NCBI GenBank assembly: GCA_029891345.1
Contig: CM057009.1
Coordinates: forward strand, 91,993,416 to 92,057,415
Reading direction: 5' to 3'
DNA: 64,000 nt
Source of the DNA: Dryococelus australis
Taxonomy: Eukaryota; Arthropoda; Insecta; Phasmatodea; Phasmatidae
Below the pieces are notes generated by a model. That model was given only the letters and a program-made list of their open reading frames with translations. It searched no databases and was not told where the DNA came from. Positions 32,929 to 44,733 of this stretch are shown here, piece after piece; position 1 is the stretch's first letter; every line of letters starts with the position of its first letter. The position numbers and the translations under genes are program-made.

Positions 32929-33690
32929 ATTGTACATGAAGTTCAATGATACTTTATACAACACCTCAACAACAATCTCATTTATTAGACCGACAGAGTG
33001 TGCAGGATGGGTTATGTAGGTAACTGCATGTTGGAGGACATGTACCGAAGTCACAAGAGACCTGTTTGCAGTAAACCTGGTATGAAGGTACTGATGATAA
33101 ATGCACTTCGCATGTACAGTTCTTCGCATGTCTAAGTAAATAGTAGCTACGGATGAACTGCTTACCGCGCCTGTCACACAAATATGACATGCAACAGGGC
33201 TTTTTGGCACAATTAAAGCGTTCATGTCACCGTGCACTGAAGCCAAAAGCAAATGTATTATCACAAAAGCGACACTGATGATGACAAGATTGTTTAGGCA
33301 AAGACTCAGACGGACCTGTTACAGATGCGGGTGATGGAGCTGAAGAAGCAGTTAACACTGTTAATGGCGTTCTAGGTACCACAGTCGGAAAGTTAGATCG
33401 CTTCATTAAAGGTTTCGTAGGCGTCGCAGACAAAGAAGTTGATGGTACTGTACCATCTGCAGATGATCATGCTTCAATGGTGGTAGTATATGCTAGTAGT
33501 GATGTAGGTGCTGCGTTCACAAATGAAGTAGCTGATGGATCAGCCGAAGGCGTCGTTGAAGTCGATGGTACTGTATTGGCGAAATTAGATGCTGCTAGTT
33601 ATGCAGGTATCACAGTTGAAGAAGTCTATGGTGCCAGTAAGACAGGAGACATCTCACTCGAAGAAAAAATCGATGGTGAGTAAACATCGG
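32929..33690 (-). pseudogene. Decayed zinc-finger gene related to fold-back genes
   Basis: On the minus strand a Ser/Thr/Pro-rich lead (about 33690-33330) precedes CHHQCRFCDNTFAFGFSA. This has the same CRFCD..F..G finger start as the fold-back genes (CRFCDRVFTSG). A second finger-like stretch follows: ACHIC in one frame and RGKQFIRSYYLLRHAKNC in another, then CEVH, CDFGTC and CTLCRSNK. A poly(A)-type AATAAA lies near 32930. The frame changes several times, so it is dead. It is probably another member of the same unknown element family, without an inverted partner here. Confidence 0.55.
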
Positions 33691-34217
33691 CGGGTAATAT
33701 CCACTCCATTTTAACGTAACTGGCCATGGATTACCTGGCGTGCAAGCTAGCCGAGACGATCCACCTTTCCCGTCAGCTGCTGTCGAACTAAGCCTCTCAG
33801 CTACCCCCCTCCCCGCCCCTACCAACTGACTATGATATACAGGTATGCAAGCAATATAACGTCATATTGACATTCGACCAATCATATTAGACCAATAAGA
33901 CTTCGGACACCGACCAACCAATTATCGAGTTTCCACAAAATTGCAGCTGACCAATCGCATGCCGGCATGGAGACACCACATGCAGGCAGGGGTACGCAGG
34001 CTCTAGGTGCTTATCAATATTATATATACGAACAGACCTGTCCATCAAACCATGCAGACCCTGCGGAAGATGCGATCGTCCAAGAAATTTACTCGCAAGC
34101 ACTAGACGGCGGCGAGGTGTGTATGGGACTCGATGAAGTTTCGGATGAATTTGTCAAAATTTGTGAAGAAAAAATAGTTCTCAGTGTGCATGCGAGTCTA
34201 ATTTTTTTCTAAGAAAA
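33691..34217 (+). other. Possible exon or promoter region, unresolved
   Basis: A TATA-like ATATTATATATACG at 34015 is followed by an 81-residue plus-strand frame (33967-34212) with an acidic segment (PAEDAIVQEIYSQALDGGEV). It has no recognised domain. It lies upstream of the minus-strand zinc-finger relic and could equally be its 5' flank. Confidence 0.25.
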
Positions 34218-34219
34218 TA

Positions 34220-34472
34220 CACTGAAAGAAATATTTTGTGGGGGCCACAAAAATATTTTGTTGGTATTCACCCTGCCAAATTTTTTGAGGTGTACGCAAA
34301 AAATTTTGTAGCCGCCACAAAATTAGTTTTTGCGGCCACAAAATAAGTTTTTAGCTGCCACAAAAGTTTAGTGGTGGCAAGTAAATAATTTTGTGTGCAC
34401 CATAAAAAATTTGGCAGGGAGAATACCAACAAAATATTTTTGTGGCCGCCACAAAAATATTTTTTTGCAGTG
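34220..34472. mobile_element. Hairpin MITE, 253 bp, TA-flanked
   Basis: Inverted ends CACTGAAAGAAATATTTTGT and AAATATTTTTTTGCAGTG, with inner halves (GGTATTCACCCTGCCAAATT against AATTTGGCAGGGAGAATACC) also paired, so nearly the whole element folds on itself. TA lies at both flanks. The middle repeats GCCGCCACAAAA-like words. Noncoding Tc1/mariner-type MITE. Confidence 0.85.
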
Positions 34473-34474
34473 TA

Positions 34475-34924
34475 TCGTGTAAAAATGAACTGTCACATGC
34501 AGGTATTTAGAGTGAAAAACTTTTCACTGTTAAGCAGATTTCACTCCCGTACAGCGACCAGAAGAAGAAAACTAAAGTTTTCACTTTTTCACTACTGTGT
34601 CCATGGAAGCGCTTCAACCGCGCCACTCGACATGCGTACCGCCTACAGACGTTCTAAATGCATGGACTAAGGTGGGGCGAGGGGAATATTCAATACGACA
34701 GAATTCCTAACATATTGGACTCAGAGAGTATCCTGCGTATTTGCTTAGAAGGCGACAAAAGACGATTTTGTTCTGCGTGTGCACGATGTAAATTATCAAC
34801 GGCCAAAATTAGCGCGATTTGCCGTCTTATTGAGTTACCAAACAAGCCGGCATCGCCAATCATTGGCCGCCGTTCAACTACGCTGAGACGTATAGGGAAA
34901 TTCTTTGCGAATGTGAAAAAATTA
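34475..34924 (+). other. Open frame with Cys/Arg-rich segment, unassigned
   Basis: Within a 173-residue frame (34658-35179) the first ~85 residues (DRIPNILDSESILRICLEGD, RFCSACARCKLSTAKI, RRSTTLRRIGKFF) look protein-like, while the rest is SINE. It might be a gene or transposon exon cut by the SINE. No known domain is recognised, so I do not call it a gene. Confidence 0.25.
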
Positions 34925-35165
34925 GAGCATACTCGAGACGGGTTCAATCCCCTGCCGGGTCATTCCCGGATTTTGGCAAGTGGGAATCATGCCGAACGAT
35001 GCTGCTGGTTAGCGGGTTTTATCGGCGATCTCCCGTTTCCCCCACCCTTACATTCCGTCGCTACTCCATTCTCACCTCATTTGACATTTATTGGCTCTCA
35101 AGATCTCGATGTTAAGAGCAGCTCAAATCTCTCTCAAATAAATTCTCATATTACAGCCAGTGCAT
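34925..35165 (+). repeat. SINE family 1, 5'-truncated copy
   Basis: Starts near GACGGGTTCAATCCCCTGCC (B box), keeps the core (ATCATGCCGAACGATGCTGC, GGTTAGCGGGTTTTATCGG) and a full tail (GGCTCTCAAGATCTCGATGT). Confidence 0.75.
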
Positions 35166-35940
35166 TACGGAGGCCATGAGATTTTCGAGTTATGTTAATC
35201 ACTTTCTATTGTCGAAATATTAATTATATGTACAATTTTTTTGGAAATAAATTCTGGCTAACCCTCCTTTTTTGTGTTTGTTTCGTATGAAAAATTAAAT
35301 GTGAAATTTTTTATTAATGCCAGTAAAACCAAACATACATTGTGATGTGGAAATAAGAAATAAGAAGAAAAAAAGTACATTATTCACTCGCTCATATGTC
35401 GAATACACATATAGTCCGAAATATCCCAAAAGGGTGTAATTTTTTTTAATGACAATTTTCGATTGGACACAACTAGGAAATATGAGCTCACGCTACTATT
35501 TTACGCGAACCAAGTAGGCAGACACGAATAAAAAAATACTTAATATATTCATTATAAAAGGAAGGGGGTTGTGCAATTTTCTCTCACATCGAATCTTCGA
35601 AATCAGACTTTCAGAATCACGTGTCATCCTCGTTTCGAGGACTAAAAACTTAATAAATGAAGTAATGCGAGCGAATATGTAGGACCTACGTATTATTTTT
35701 TTAAATCGATATATCGATAACAAAAATTACTTTATCTACAATTCCTTACAATTTTCAAGCATACTGAGTTACTGTATTGCATTTTACAGGTATTCAAAGC
35801 TACCATTTTGCACACGCTTCGTTGTTGGTCAATCTGATAGTTTATGTGACGCCCATAAAGCCCAAACATAACAATTTTCGAAATTACGAACAATTTCTCA
35901 GTAAAAGTTACAATCTTTTTACAGTGTACACAAATTATTT
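35166..35940. other. Unassigned AT-rich DNA
   Basis: No gene, repeat pair or RNA gene recognised. Confidence 0.45.
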
Positions 35941-35941
35941 A

Positions 35942-36358
35942 TAATGCATTCATGGTTACTTCGCACTGTTCTGAAGCCCTGCTGAAGTTCTACTTCCAGA
36001 TTATTTCTCCGCCTCGTACAAAATAAGCTTAAATAAGGATATAAAATTACACCAAAGGACAACGCACCAAATTCGTGCGCACTGAACGGTAATAATATTT
36101 GGCATAAGAACTATTTCTTACTAGGCATTACCAACACATTATGTTTTCTCACTGTTTTATACATATTTATTAAAAATTAAACATCATAATGTATAAATTA
36201 AATACTAGGCAAACATCAATTGAACGAAAATTAAGATAATCTGATGTTAATAACGTTTGTGATACGTGGTATATTTAGAAAGTAACTGAACTCGGCATAC
36301 ATGGGGTGATTTTTCGAAGGTTTGATTCTAATAGTGTGACTAAACCGCGGATGTGCTA
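35942..36358 (-). mobile_element. MITE family 2 (~417 bp)
   Basis: One end reads ATGCATTCATGGTTACTTCG. The other, on the minus strand, reads ATAGCACATCCGCGGTTTAG. Internal landmarks CCTGCTGAAGTTCTACTTCC, CGCACCAAATTCGTGCGCAC, TTCTTACTAGGC and ATGGGGTGATTTTTC recur in copies at 42868, 55483 and 58935. The subterminal GAAGCCCTGCT..AA.TTCTACTT echoes MITE family 1. Confidence 0.8.
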
Positions 36359-36620
36359 TATAAAAATGAATTTATTTCCAGCGATCTATTGTGAAATGTG
36401 ATAAAGTTGATCACAACTTTGCTTTGCAGAGAGAAGGAGCATTACTAAAATAATCGAAGCACAGACGTGAGGGAACGACAAGGGCGACCGGCAGTGTTGC
36501 CTTTTACCGCTCTAACTATGGGACTTTAAGCAGTGACCCGATCATTTTATTGGCGAAAAGTCTATAGCAAAGTTCAGTGCATGGCCCCTATACCTGAACT
36601 GAGTGTTTTCTGCCAGTGCA

Positions 36621-36902
36621 GGGACCGCGGTGGCTGAGCGGTTAGCCTGTTCGCCTCCCACCCAGGGCGAACCTGGTTCGATCCCCGGATCTTCGCATGT
36701 GGGAGACGTGCCGGACGATGCCGCTGGTCGGCGGGTTTTCTCGGGGATGTCCCGTTTCCCCCCGCCATTTCACTTCGGCGGGGTGCCGATGAGGGTGATC
36801 GAGGTGAATATGGGCGGGGCGCCCATACTCACCTCGATCACCCTCATCGGCTCTCAAGACCTTGCTGTTAAGAGTCGTCCAAATCTCTTCACTTACTCAT
36901 TC
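36621..36902 (+). repeat. SINE family 1, best-preserved head
   Basis: The tRNA-like head GACCGCGGTGGCTGAGCGGT, then CACCCAGGGCGAACC and the B box GGTTCGATCCCC, form good pol III promoter boxes. Core and tail follow. It contains an extra inverted duplication at 36785-36851 not seen in the other copies. Confidence 0.85.
36785..36851. repeat. Near-perfect palindrome inside the SINE
   Basis: Arms of about 32 bases (GCCGATGAGGGTGATCGAGG ... against ... CCTCGATCACCCTCATCGGC) around a GGGCGGGGCGCCC centre. Other copies of the family have only the right arm, so the left arm is a local inverted duplication. Confidence 0.85.
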
Positions 36903-38094
36903 AGTACGGTCAGTGAATTGTGTGATAATGAAGTACAATAAGGCAGTTTTTATTTGGAGAGCTCAGAAAAAAGGTTTGTAATGTGCGTGGTGTCGTGAAA
37001 GTAGCCTTCGTACTTTGTCTCAAGTGTATTTTCTTTACGTGGAATAACACACTGGAGGCACGTCAAAAATTTTTCTGGAAAACGTGTATTTGAAAAACAC
37101 TGCTAAGCAGTTCAAGCTTCACGTAAATAGTCCTCTCAAACAAGCTAGTATCGACAACAATCCAGTTTAACCATATTAAATTCCAAATAAGGTTATTAGT
37201 AAATTATTAATTTGGAAAATGTCTTTAGAATTGCATAGGAACCAGGTGTCTCAATTGAGACTCCGTGAAGGGTTGAATTAATGCCACTGCATTTCTTTAG
37301 CCTTGTCCGAATACTTTATTTGTTAAGTGTTGGGGTGTTGGTAATTCAGGGTGTTGGGATTCGAACGACACTGCGTAGCGCTCCTAGTGTTCCATTTCGG
37401 AACAGCATTACTAAATGATCCGATGATGCTTTGTTACTTAAGCAACGATGTTCTACAAGTATTTTCTCTCGGAAAATTGCATAACAGTTTTATTTACTCG
37501 CTCCCTTAAGAGAAACCTACCCTTAAAATATAATTTTACAATTTTTTTAAAATTATTTAAAATATAATTACATTAATAAAAATGAGCAGCGAAGATTATT
37601 ACGTATTTGGTGATTCATTGTTTAGTTTTTTGTTATTTGTTTGAATTCGCATAATTTGCATGATGAAAGGTGCGAAATAATACGTCGACAATATCCGACA
37701 ATTTTTCGAAGGAATATTTGGGGATTCAGCGTTCTTCGGCAGCTCAGTAAATTGCCACCCTAGATCCCCGGACATTTAGTAACATTGTGATCTCGTAGCG
37801 GTTCCAGACACGGCTCTTGTCTGAGGTCTGAGGTGTAGTGAAGGGCAATGAATACGTGATACCGCTCACACGAACGCAGATACTGATACGGATCAGCGAA
37901 GCCTGCGGTATAGTTCCGTATCAGAGTCACTGTTCATTGCAACTATACATTGACTGTAAATACTAAGTGGTTCAAGATTCAGTATTAATTAACACATTCA
38001 GTATGAATGATGGATTTTTTTTGTACGCGCGACAGTATAAATTAGTGAACTTATATTGAAGTTAATGTGTTTTTCAATGGTGTGGCGTAGTGTA
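36903..38094. other. Unassigned noncoding DNA
   Basis: No gene recognised. Confidence 0.45.
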
Positions 38095-38515
38095 AAGGTT
38101 GTTCACGATAAAGTGAGCACTTTTGAAATCAACGTTTGAAAAAATCACTGCCCTTCACTGCGTATATTTTAACGGGTGCGCTGAGTGACATGCGCTCATT
38201 AAGGTTGGTAACGAAGAATGGAAAGTAGTTCCGCATCTCAACGTCGTATAAAAAGTTTTAAGTAAGCATTTTTGCTAACTTAAATTATCTCTTTCGCTTT
38301 TTGTTTTTTTTTATATTTTATTTAATGCATTGAAGTATAAAAATTAGCAGATTTGTTTAATATTTACTTTTTCAATAACTTCACAGTTTCACTTGATCGA
38401 CGCGTCAATAAAGTGATGAGGCCCGTGGCAATGTTAGTCTTACATTAAGCGGAAGAATACACGAAAGTAGACTTAAGCAGGGCTTTCAAATGTGCTCATT
38501 TTACCGTGAATAGCC
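38095..38515 (-). mobile_element. MITE family 1, long form, inverted
   Basis: Reverse orientation relative to 5022: starts GGTTGTTCACGATAAAGTGA and ends CATTTTACCGTGAATAGCC. Confidence 0.85.
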
Positions 38516-38921
38516 TGTAGTGCTGAATACTGTACAGGACACTGCAGTTGGAATAACGAAACACAGTTAGGACGAAATGCACTTCGGATGTAAATCCGTT
38601 ATCATACGCATTAATTTCCCATTCCAGATGTTGCTAAAGCTGATATTTTTGATCTGACGCACGCTTAAGAATTCCATGTAATAACATACCTGCATGATGG
38701 AACCTATGGCAAGAGCGTTTATTAGTCTATTTAATCGGCAGCAAGCTACAATTAAATTTTTCTGTGCTAGCAGCAGCAAATATAATTAATCAGGAAAAAT
38801 CCGCTGTCTTTATTGTCGCTGACTTCTGACCATGTAGGACACCGACCAGTATTGTACCAATTTTACAACACGCCATACGTGAACGAGCATACTCAGTATA
38901 GTATGCTAAGGTATTAATTAT

Positions 38922-39790
38922 TGTTATGCGCTGTGGCTTTCACCGGCCGCTACCTCCCGTAATGCGCGGTCTGGCTCTGTGGCAGTGTGACTCACCTCGA
39001 TCCTCCCCCAGGTAGACGCGCTCGCTGCCTCCTCGCCCTCCCTCCCCCAGGGCAGCCGGAGAATGATTGACAGCGGCGAGACCTGGATGATGTCACAGCC
39101 CCTCCTCTTCCTCTGCTCGAGAAGCCGACAAATGTAAAGGAGGGGTAAGAATATTCTGAGAATTAGGACCCTTGGTGCAAGGTGGGATTTAGAGGAATAT
39201 CTGGGTAATGGCCTACAACCCTATAAATACTGCAGCTGTCCAACGGCCAGAAGTATTTCGCGGAGGCCATCTGGCTGAGTGCGGAGTGCAAAATTTAGTA
39301 CGGACGACGGTGGACGAGGAATTCGTATAGTGAATGGACGAGAGGGCGTGATATCTGACGAGTGAAGGTACGTGAGGACGCTCGGAGAACTCTAGAATAT
39401 TCCGGAGTGGTGGGATATGGACTAAACTGAGGTGGGACTAAATGTACATGAATTACGGATTTTGTTTTATATATTGGAACTGTTAAATATGGACATATAA
39501 TCTATAAAATATAATTGAAGATGTTTTGATACACTGTCAATTGGGACTGATTTATAATTATTTAATTACGCCAATTCCTTTGAGGTAACTGTAAATTTGA
39601 TTGATTGAAGTCATTTATTGTAAACAGCAAGTGATATCGATTTATCGTGAGATGTTGAGTCAAGAGAATTTTGTTTTTAGCTATGGTAAATAAAATTAGG
39701 AAATTATAAATAACTCTTTTATTTAAATAAAACCCCCAATCCCATAACGAACTTGGTTTAGCCCACTGGCTGAGAGAGAAAATTGTAACA
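38922..39790 (+). repeat. Solo LTR with TTAT target duplication (869 bp)
   Basis: Starts TGTTATGCGC and ends AATTGTAACA (TG...CA with a TGTTA/TAACA pair). Flanked by TTAT on both sides (38918-38921 and 39791-39794). It contains a TATA box CTATAAATAC at 39231 and a polyadenylation AATAAA at about 39726. No internal coding region adjoins it, so it is a solo LTR left by recombination. A related LTR lies inverted at about 60005-60663. Confidence 0.85.
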
Positions 39791-41571
39791 TTATGAATTA
39801 GTTCCCGAAAAATGGCACGTAGATCTGTGTTCGTGAAGTACGGAAATGGCCTGTCAATATGCTATTTTTTTTATGAATAACCTAGTTTTAATCTTAAGTA
39901 TTTAAAAACATTATTACTTCTATGATGGCATTCGCTATTGGAAAGATAGCATGTCATTTCCTTAAAACCATCCTATCTGTACTTCTCAAGCATTTATTAT
40001 TGTTTTGTTTTATACCTGATAATTGAAAATGGAATAATTTTATTAAAATTATTCTAGCCGACTTTAGTAGCGAATTTCTTTGGTACAGTAAACTAAGGTG
40101 CGAGGAGTTCTCGGTTAGAGTTATGGGCAATGACACTGAAGTGTTTGCCACTGAAAGATAAAGATTAGGTTTTTAAGCCGATCTCCCCCTTCTCTCCGTA
40201 CGAAGAGGGGAAGTATAAACACAACAATAAAAATAATAATATCTGCATCCTGCTGGTTTTACGAGCCTATTGACACGGGTGAGTTTAGTATTGATAAGGT
40301 TATCTGCTGGATTTTGCACTTTTATCTTCACCTGCCAAACCACGTGGCATGCGTATTAAAACGAGTTCTGAAGATATGACACACGTGCATGATGTATGGA
40401 CGCGTAAACTGATGCTAAACAAAAAAGGGTGTGGCTGTGTTGGGGACACGGCCTTTTTTTTTTTTGCGTGAATACGTCTACGTTGACGCGCTTACGTTCC
40501 CGGCACCGCTTCACTCGATCATATGGTGTTTTATGGGTATCACTGGATTGCTTTTGAGATGCTCTTTCCAACCGTATACGATCTCTGTATTTCGACTTGA
40601 CTTTTTGACGAGTATAGGCCGACACTGTGTTAAGTTTTCTATTTTTTTTTTACATTAAACGCATACAATTTCACCATAACCACGCCACGCAAAAGTTTTT
40701 ATAACCGCAATTGATTGATCTTGACGAGAGCTGTCGACTGAAACCTAAACGGGCGTCGTAGCTTCTCCTAGTCAAAAGTTATACTATGTGGAAGTTATGA
40801 TATGCAGCGAAACGAACTCAAAATCCTCCCCCACCCCACCCCCCCCCCCCCCCCCAACTCCTCCGCGCCACGCTATGTTTACTTGTACTATCTTTTATTT
40901 TGCGAGTTGTTCCGACGGGTAACTGCGCCTTTTATGTTTAAAATAATGTTCATGCAACATTACGACGAAGACTCGAATCCGCAGCGAGGCGACTTGCGTG
41001 CAGTACTCACGTTTCCGCAATAGTGTACATGAGAAATGCTGCGTGTATGTAATAATATATGCGAAATAAAGAATAAGAATTATATCAAAAAATTGCGTGG
41101 CTGTGCGTAGTCCTCGTATATGAATCGCGGGCATAAATTTGAGCCACGACAAGAACCCAGTTAAGTGCTGCGGATGGAAATCATCCCCTGGTACAAAGTT
41201 CGTATGGTCCATCACCAGCAACTTCATACTTTTCTGATGCACTTCTCAAGTTCTAATTTACGGCTACTCCATATGTGGCCTTCCAGTAACATTTAAACGA
41301 ATCTGGAGAAAAAAAATTTCAAGGGGAAACTACCGAACTATTGAATTTGTTCGCTGGACAGACAATAATATACAATTTTTTTTATTCGCATCTATGAAAT
41401 ATGTTTAATAAAAAGTGTTCCTGAAAATTCAAATTTGACGGTTAGAAATGCTTACTTTACAAATGCCGTTAAAAAAAAATCAGTTAAATAATATTTTTGT
41501 TTAGAACTAATTTCTTGCTTGCAATTACTAATATAACACTTTTCTCTCAATTTTTTATTCACACTGACTAA
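39791..41571. other. Unassigned noncoding DNA with homopolymers
   Basis: T-runs near 40451 and 40640 and a C-rich run at 40828-40855. Open frames (for example 40356-40625, Lys/Arg-rich) show no recognisable domain. Confidence 0.45.
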
Positions 41572-42132
41572 CGCCCGGTTGCACCATCGTGGTTTGAAAC
41601 TCGATCTGAGATCGGATCTAAGATCGACACAGAAAACTTTTGCACCATTCGAGTTCAGAGCTGGACTGGAGGTCGAGATGAAGTTCATTTCGAACCGCCG
41701 AAATTGGCAGTTCGAAATTTCGATCCGAGATCAGCAGCCATCGTCGACAAATGTAGTTTGAAAATACGCCAACAGATAGAAACGTTCGATTGTTTTTTTG
41801 GGAAATTAAAACAACATTATACGCACTTGAAAATTATTCAGTAAAATTCGTTCAACAATAATTCACTTAAAACAGATCAAACATCGCAACATATAGTCCT
41901 GTCTATAGTGAAAAATACGCCTACTTCCATGAAGTCATATATTACGAACGAATTGCAAAATTTGTCTCATATTTAAACCCGATCTCTCACTTTGGAACCA
42001 AGATCGACGAATCGAAGATCTGGAATCGTTGGTGCAAACACTTTTACATTGGAACCAAGATCAAACTGGATCCATGTTCGTAACTAGGATCATTCGATCT
42101 TGGATCGGGGAACATGTTGGTGCAACCGGGCA
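41572..42132. mobile_element. TIR element with GCCCGGTTGCACCA ends, TAA-flanked
   Basis: Left end GCCCGGTTGCACCATCGTGG, right end ATGTTGGTGCAACCGGGCA, with TAA at 41569-41571 and 42133-42135. A 3-bp TWA duplication and the lack of coding sequence suggest a Harbinger-type MITE of 561 bp. Both subterminal zones are crowded with GATC-centred words (GATCTGAGATCGGATCTAAG, CCAAGATCGACG, CGATCTTGGATCG). Confidence 0.75.
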
Positions 42133-42205
42133 TAAGAAAGAGCTATAGTTGTTTATAGCATAATTATACATATATGTTTAATTTAAACACAAAATAATCG
42201 TGCGT

Positions 42206-42405
42206 AGGAAACGTGGCGGACATTGCCGTTGATTGGCAGGTTTTCTCTGGTAACTCGTGCCTCCCCCCGCCCTTTATTTCAGCCGGTGGTCCATCTTCAC
42301 TTAACCCACACCGGTGCTCATCATGGCCTCTGTGATAAGGGCGGGAGATATAAACAGTTGAGGCGTGACCAGTTTCTCAGTCTTAAATATATATTCAGCA
42401 TTCGT
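42206..42405 (+). repeat. SINE family 1, 5'-truncated copy
   Basis: Begins in the core (ACATTGCCGTTGATTGGCAG, GTTTTCTCTGG), with a diverged tail. The tRNA-like head is missing. Confidence 0.5.
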
Positions 42406-42867
42406 TGTTGAACTTCTTTGACAAGGCGAAATAAGTATATCACTCACATGATTGAATAATTGCAATATTAATGGTATGATTTTATCTGTTTGCCGTTGGG
42501 AAAAATGGGAATTAATTATTGATTACCTTCTGAGAGTGACTACAGAAGTGATTGTAGTAGAACATGTCAAACGATAATTGTCTCTACAGCATACTTCAAC
42601 AACATAATACCAAATAACAAAGTCACAGTTTCAAAAAATAATAATTTCAAACATAATAATTGCCAAAAATATACAAATCCAAGATGGTGCCCAACTCACC
42701 CTTAAGCGGTGACCAAAATCTCTCAAGTCGATCACAGTTAATGCCAAATAACGTACGTTTATTTCAACGAAATTATGAAACGATTGTGATGAATTAATTA
42801 TAAGGACAAAAATTCTATGAAAAAATTTTTTTTTATGAAGCGTAAAGATTCAACGAACATACTACAT
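42406..42867. other. Unassigned AT-rich DNA
   Basis: No feature recognised. Confidence 0.4.
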
Positions 42868-43295
42868 AGCCCACTCATGGTTAATACCAAATTTTCCGAA
42901 GCCATGCTTAGGTTCTACTTTCAAAGTATTCATCCGCGTAGTGCAAAGAAAACTTAACTAAGTCTAGAAAATTATACCAAAAAGGAAAACGCATTACATT
43001 TTCGTGCGCACTCAGTTTAATAATATTTTGCGCAAGAACTATTTCTTACTAGGCGTTACCAACACACATTTAGTCTCTGTTTTCATTGGTATTTATTACA
43101 AGTGAAAAATTATAATTTAATAATTTTAGTAGTGAAAGTCAAATTTTACCAAAACTAAGATAATTTTATGTCAATAGACGTATAAAACGGCTGTGACACA
43201 TGAAACATAGGAAATAACCAAATATGTTAAGAGATGGGGTGAATTTATTAATGTTTGATTTTATGAGTTTGACATGACCGCGAACAAGCTGTCTA
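42868..43295 (-). mobile_element. MITE family 2 copy
   Basis: Same orientation as 35942. Starts TAGCCCACTCATGGTTAATA and ends GACCGCGAACAAGCTGTCTA. It carries AGAACTATTTCTTACTAGGC and AAACGGCTGTGACACATG. Its last TA doubles as the left TA of the next element. Confidence 0.75.
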
Positions 43296-43994
43296 AAGCC
43301 CCTGTCAAACTGTCAAATTTTCCCGTTAAACTGCTCCCAATAAGTTAGGTCAAATAAAGTTGGACAGTTATGACGCCATCAAAACGTCATAAACGCAGCC
43401 ATATTTGCCTGAAAAAGTTGGATGGCTTCAGTTTCCATTAAACATTTGAATATTGGACCGGTTCTAAAATTTCTATGATGTTTGACGGTTTCAGACAATC
43501 ACAATCGTGCACGACAAAAATGGAAGTCAAGAAACTTTAAGATAACGAACAATTGCTGGAAACGAAGTAGGTTATGAAGGTAATTATTTATGTAGTAGCT
43601 GTCTGGGCATGAATGCTATTTTAATTGAATATTGCACGTAATATTACGAACTCAGAGGCATTAAATTTCATTGTGCGCAGGAATCATCTGTGATAAATAA
43701 AATTAAAATTTAGTAAAGTAGGGAAAATAAATTACAAAATTCCTTACATTTCTTCCTGTAACGGACTGCATGGAAAAACAAAAGCAATGTCTCACTATGA
43801 AAATAATGTTTAAATGATAATGAAAATTAGATTCTCCCAGTAAAAAAAAAAACTTGATTGTGTGACACATTTTCAAACACGTTCAAAATTATTTAATCAT
43901 TTGTTGAAAGGATAAATTTGATGCCGCTATTTTGTCTTCAAATGTTATTGTGAAATATAGTTGAAGGGGAAAATTTGACAGTGTGGCAGGGGTT
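43296..43994. mobile_element. TIR element, 699 bp, TA-flanked
   Basis: Left end AAGCCCCTGTCAAACTGTCA (continuing AATTTTCCC), right end AAATTTGACAGTGTGGCAGG (continuing GGTT). The ends form an inverted pair of about 30 bp with TA on both sides. No open frame of note; nonautonomous. Confidence 0.75.
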
Positions 43995-44235
43995 TAAGTG
44001 GCCGCGTGAGCAGAGGAATGAAGCGGCGGCGGGCGACCTTCAACCCTGATCAGATCAGGGCGCGATAATCAGTTGGCAGCTGCCCGCAGACAAGAGCTGC
44101 GTTCCAAAACGCACGTAGACACATGCGACGCTGCCTTGTGGGAAGTGGCCGCTTATCGCCGCCACTTATCGACTCTGGCAGTGACAGTCATCGAGTCTGG
44201 CGCGCGTGTCCTTATAAGCCGACCAATGTTTACTA

Positions 44236-44471
44236 TAGGATATTCACGGTCAACTGAGCACTTTTGAAAGCCCTCTCATTTGGAATGATGGTAAATAAAT
44301 GTGTTTCATTTTAGCCTTAGTCGTTAACTTACTAGTGCTGTGGGATATACGCACTGTGTTTATTACTTACACGGCAGTATTTATATAAAAAGGTGGTTAA
44401 AATATAAAAATTCGCTGAATGGAGAAAGTAACTATTGCCTAAAAAGTGCTCACTTCACCATGAACAGCCTA
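44236..44471. mobile_element. MITE family 1, short form
   Basis: Starts TAGGATATTCACGGTCAACT and ends CACTTCACCATGAACAGCCTA, TA on both flanks. Confidence 0.85.
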
Positions 44472-44591
44472 TAGGAAGCTAGATGCACTAAGAGGAGAAC
44501 CTTCACCCACGCCATATTCGATTATCGGATTTTATAGCTTGTTTATATATTTATAAAAAGAAAATTCCGAACGTATCTCTATATTGAACTA

Positions 44592-44733
44592 TAGTCTATT
44601 CGCGGTTTCTTCACACTTTTTGAATAGCACCTTTAAAAAATCACCCCATGTATCACGTGCTTCGTTCTTTCCCAATCATGCCATGCATCACAGACGTTTT
44701 ATACTTTTGTAAACATGAAAGTACCTTACAAGT
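44592..44733 (+). mobile_element. MITE family 2, partial
   Basis: Keeps one end (TAGTCTATTCGCGGTTTCTT, AAATCACCCCATGTATCACG) and stops near 44733. Confidence 0.7.

Noticed and set aside
33477-33683. Plus-strand 68-residue frame rich in Val, Ala, Gly, Glu
   Set aside because: Antisense to the Ser/Thr-rich lead of the minus-strand zinc-finger relic, which better explains the composition.
37350-37385. B-box-like GGGATTCGAACGAC
   Set aside because: No matching A box or stems found nearby; probably chance or a very old SINE scrap.
40356-40625. Lys/Arg-rich 89-residue minus-strand frame
   Set aside because: Low complexity, one end in a homopolymer, no recognisable domain or partner gene.
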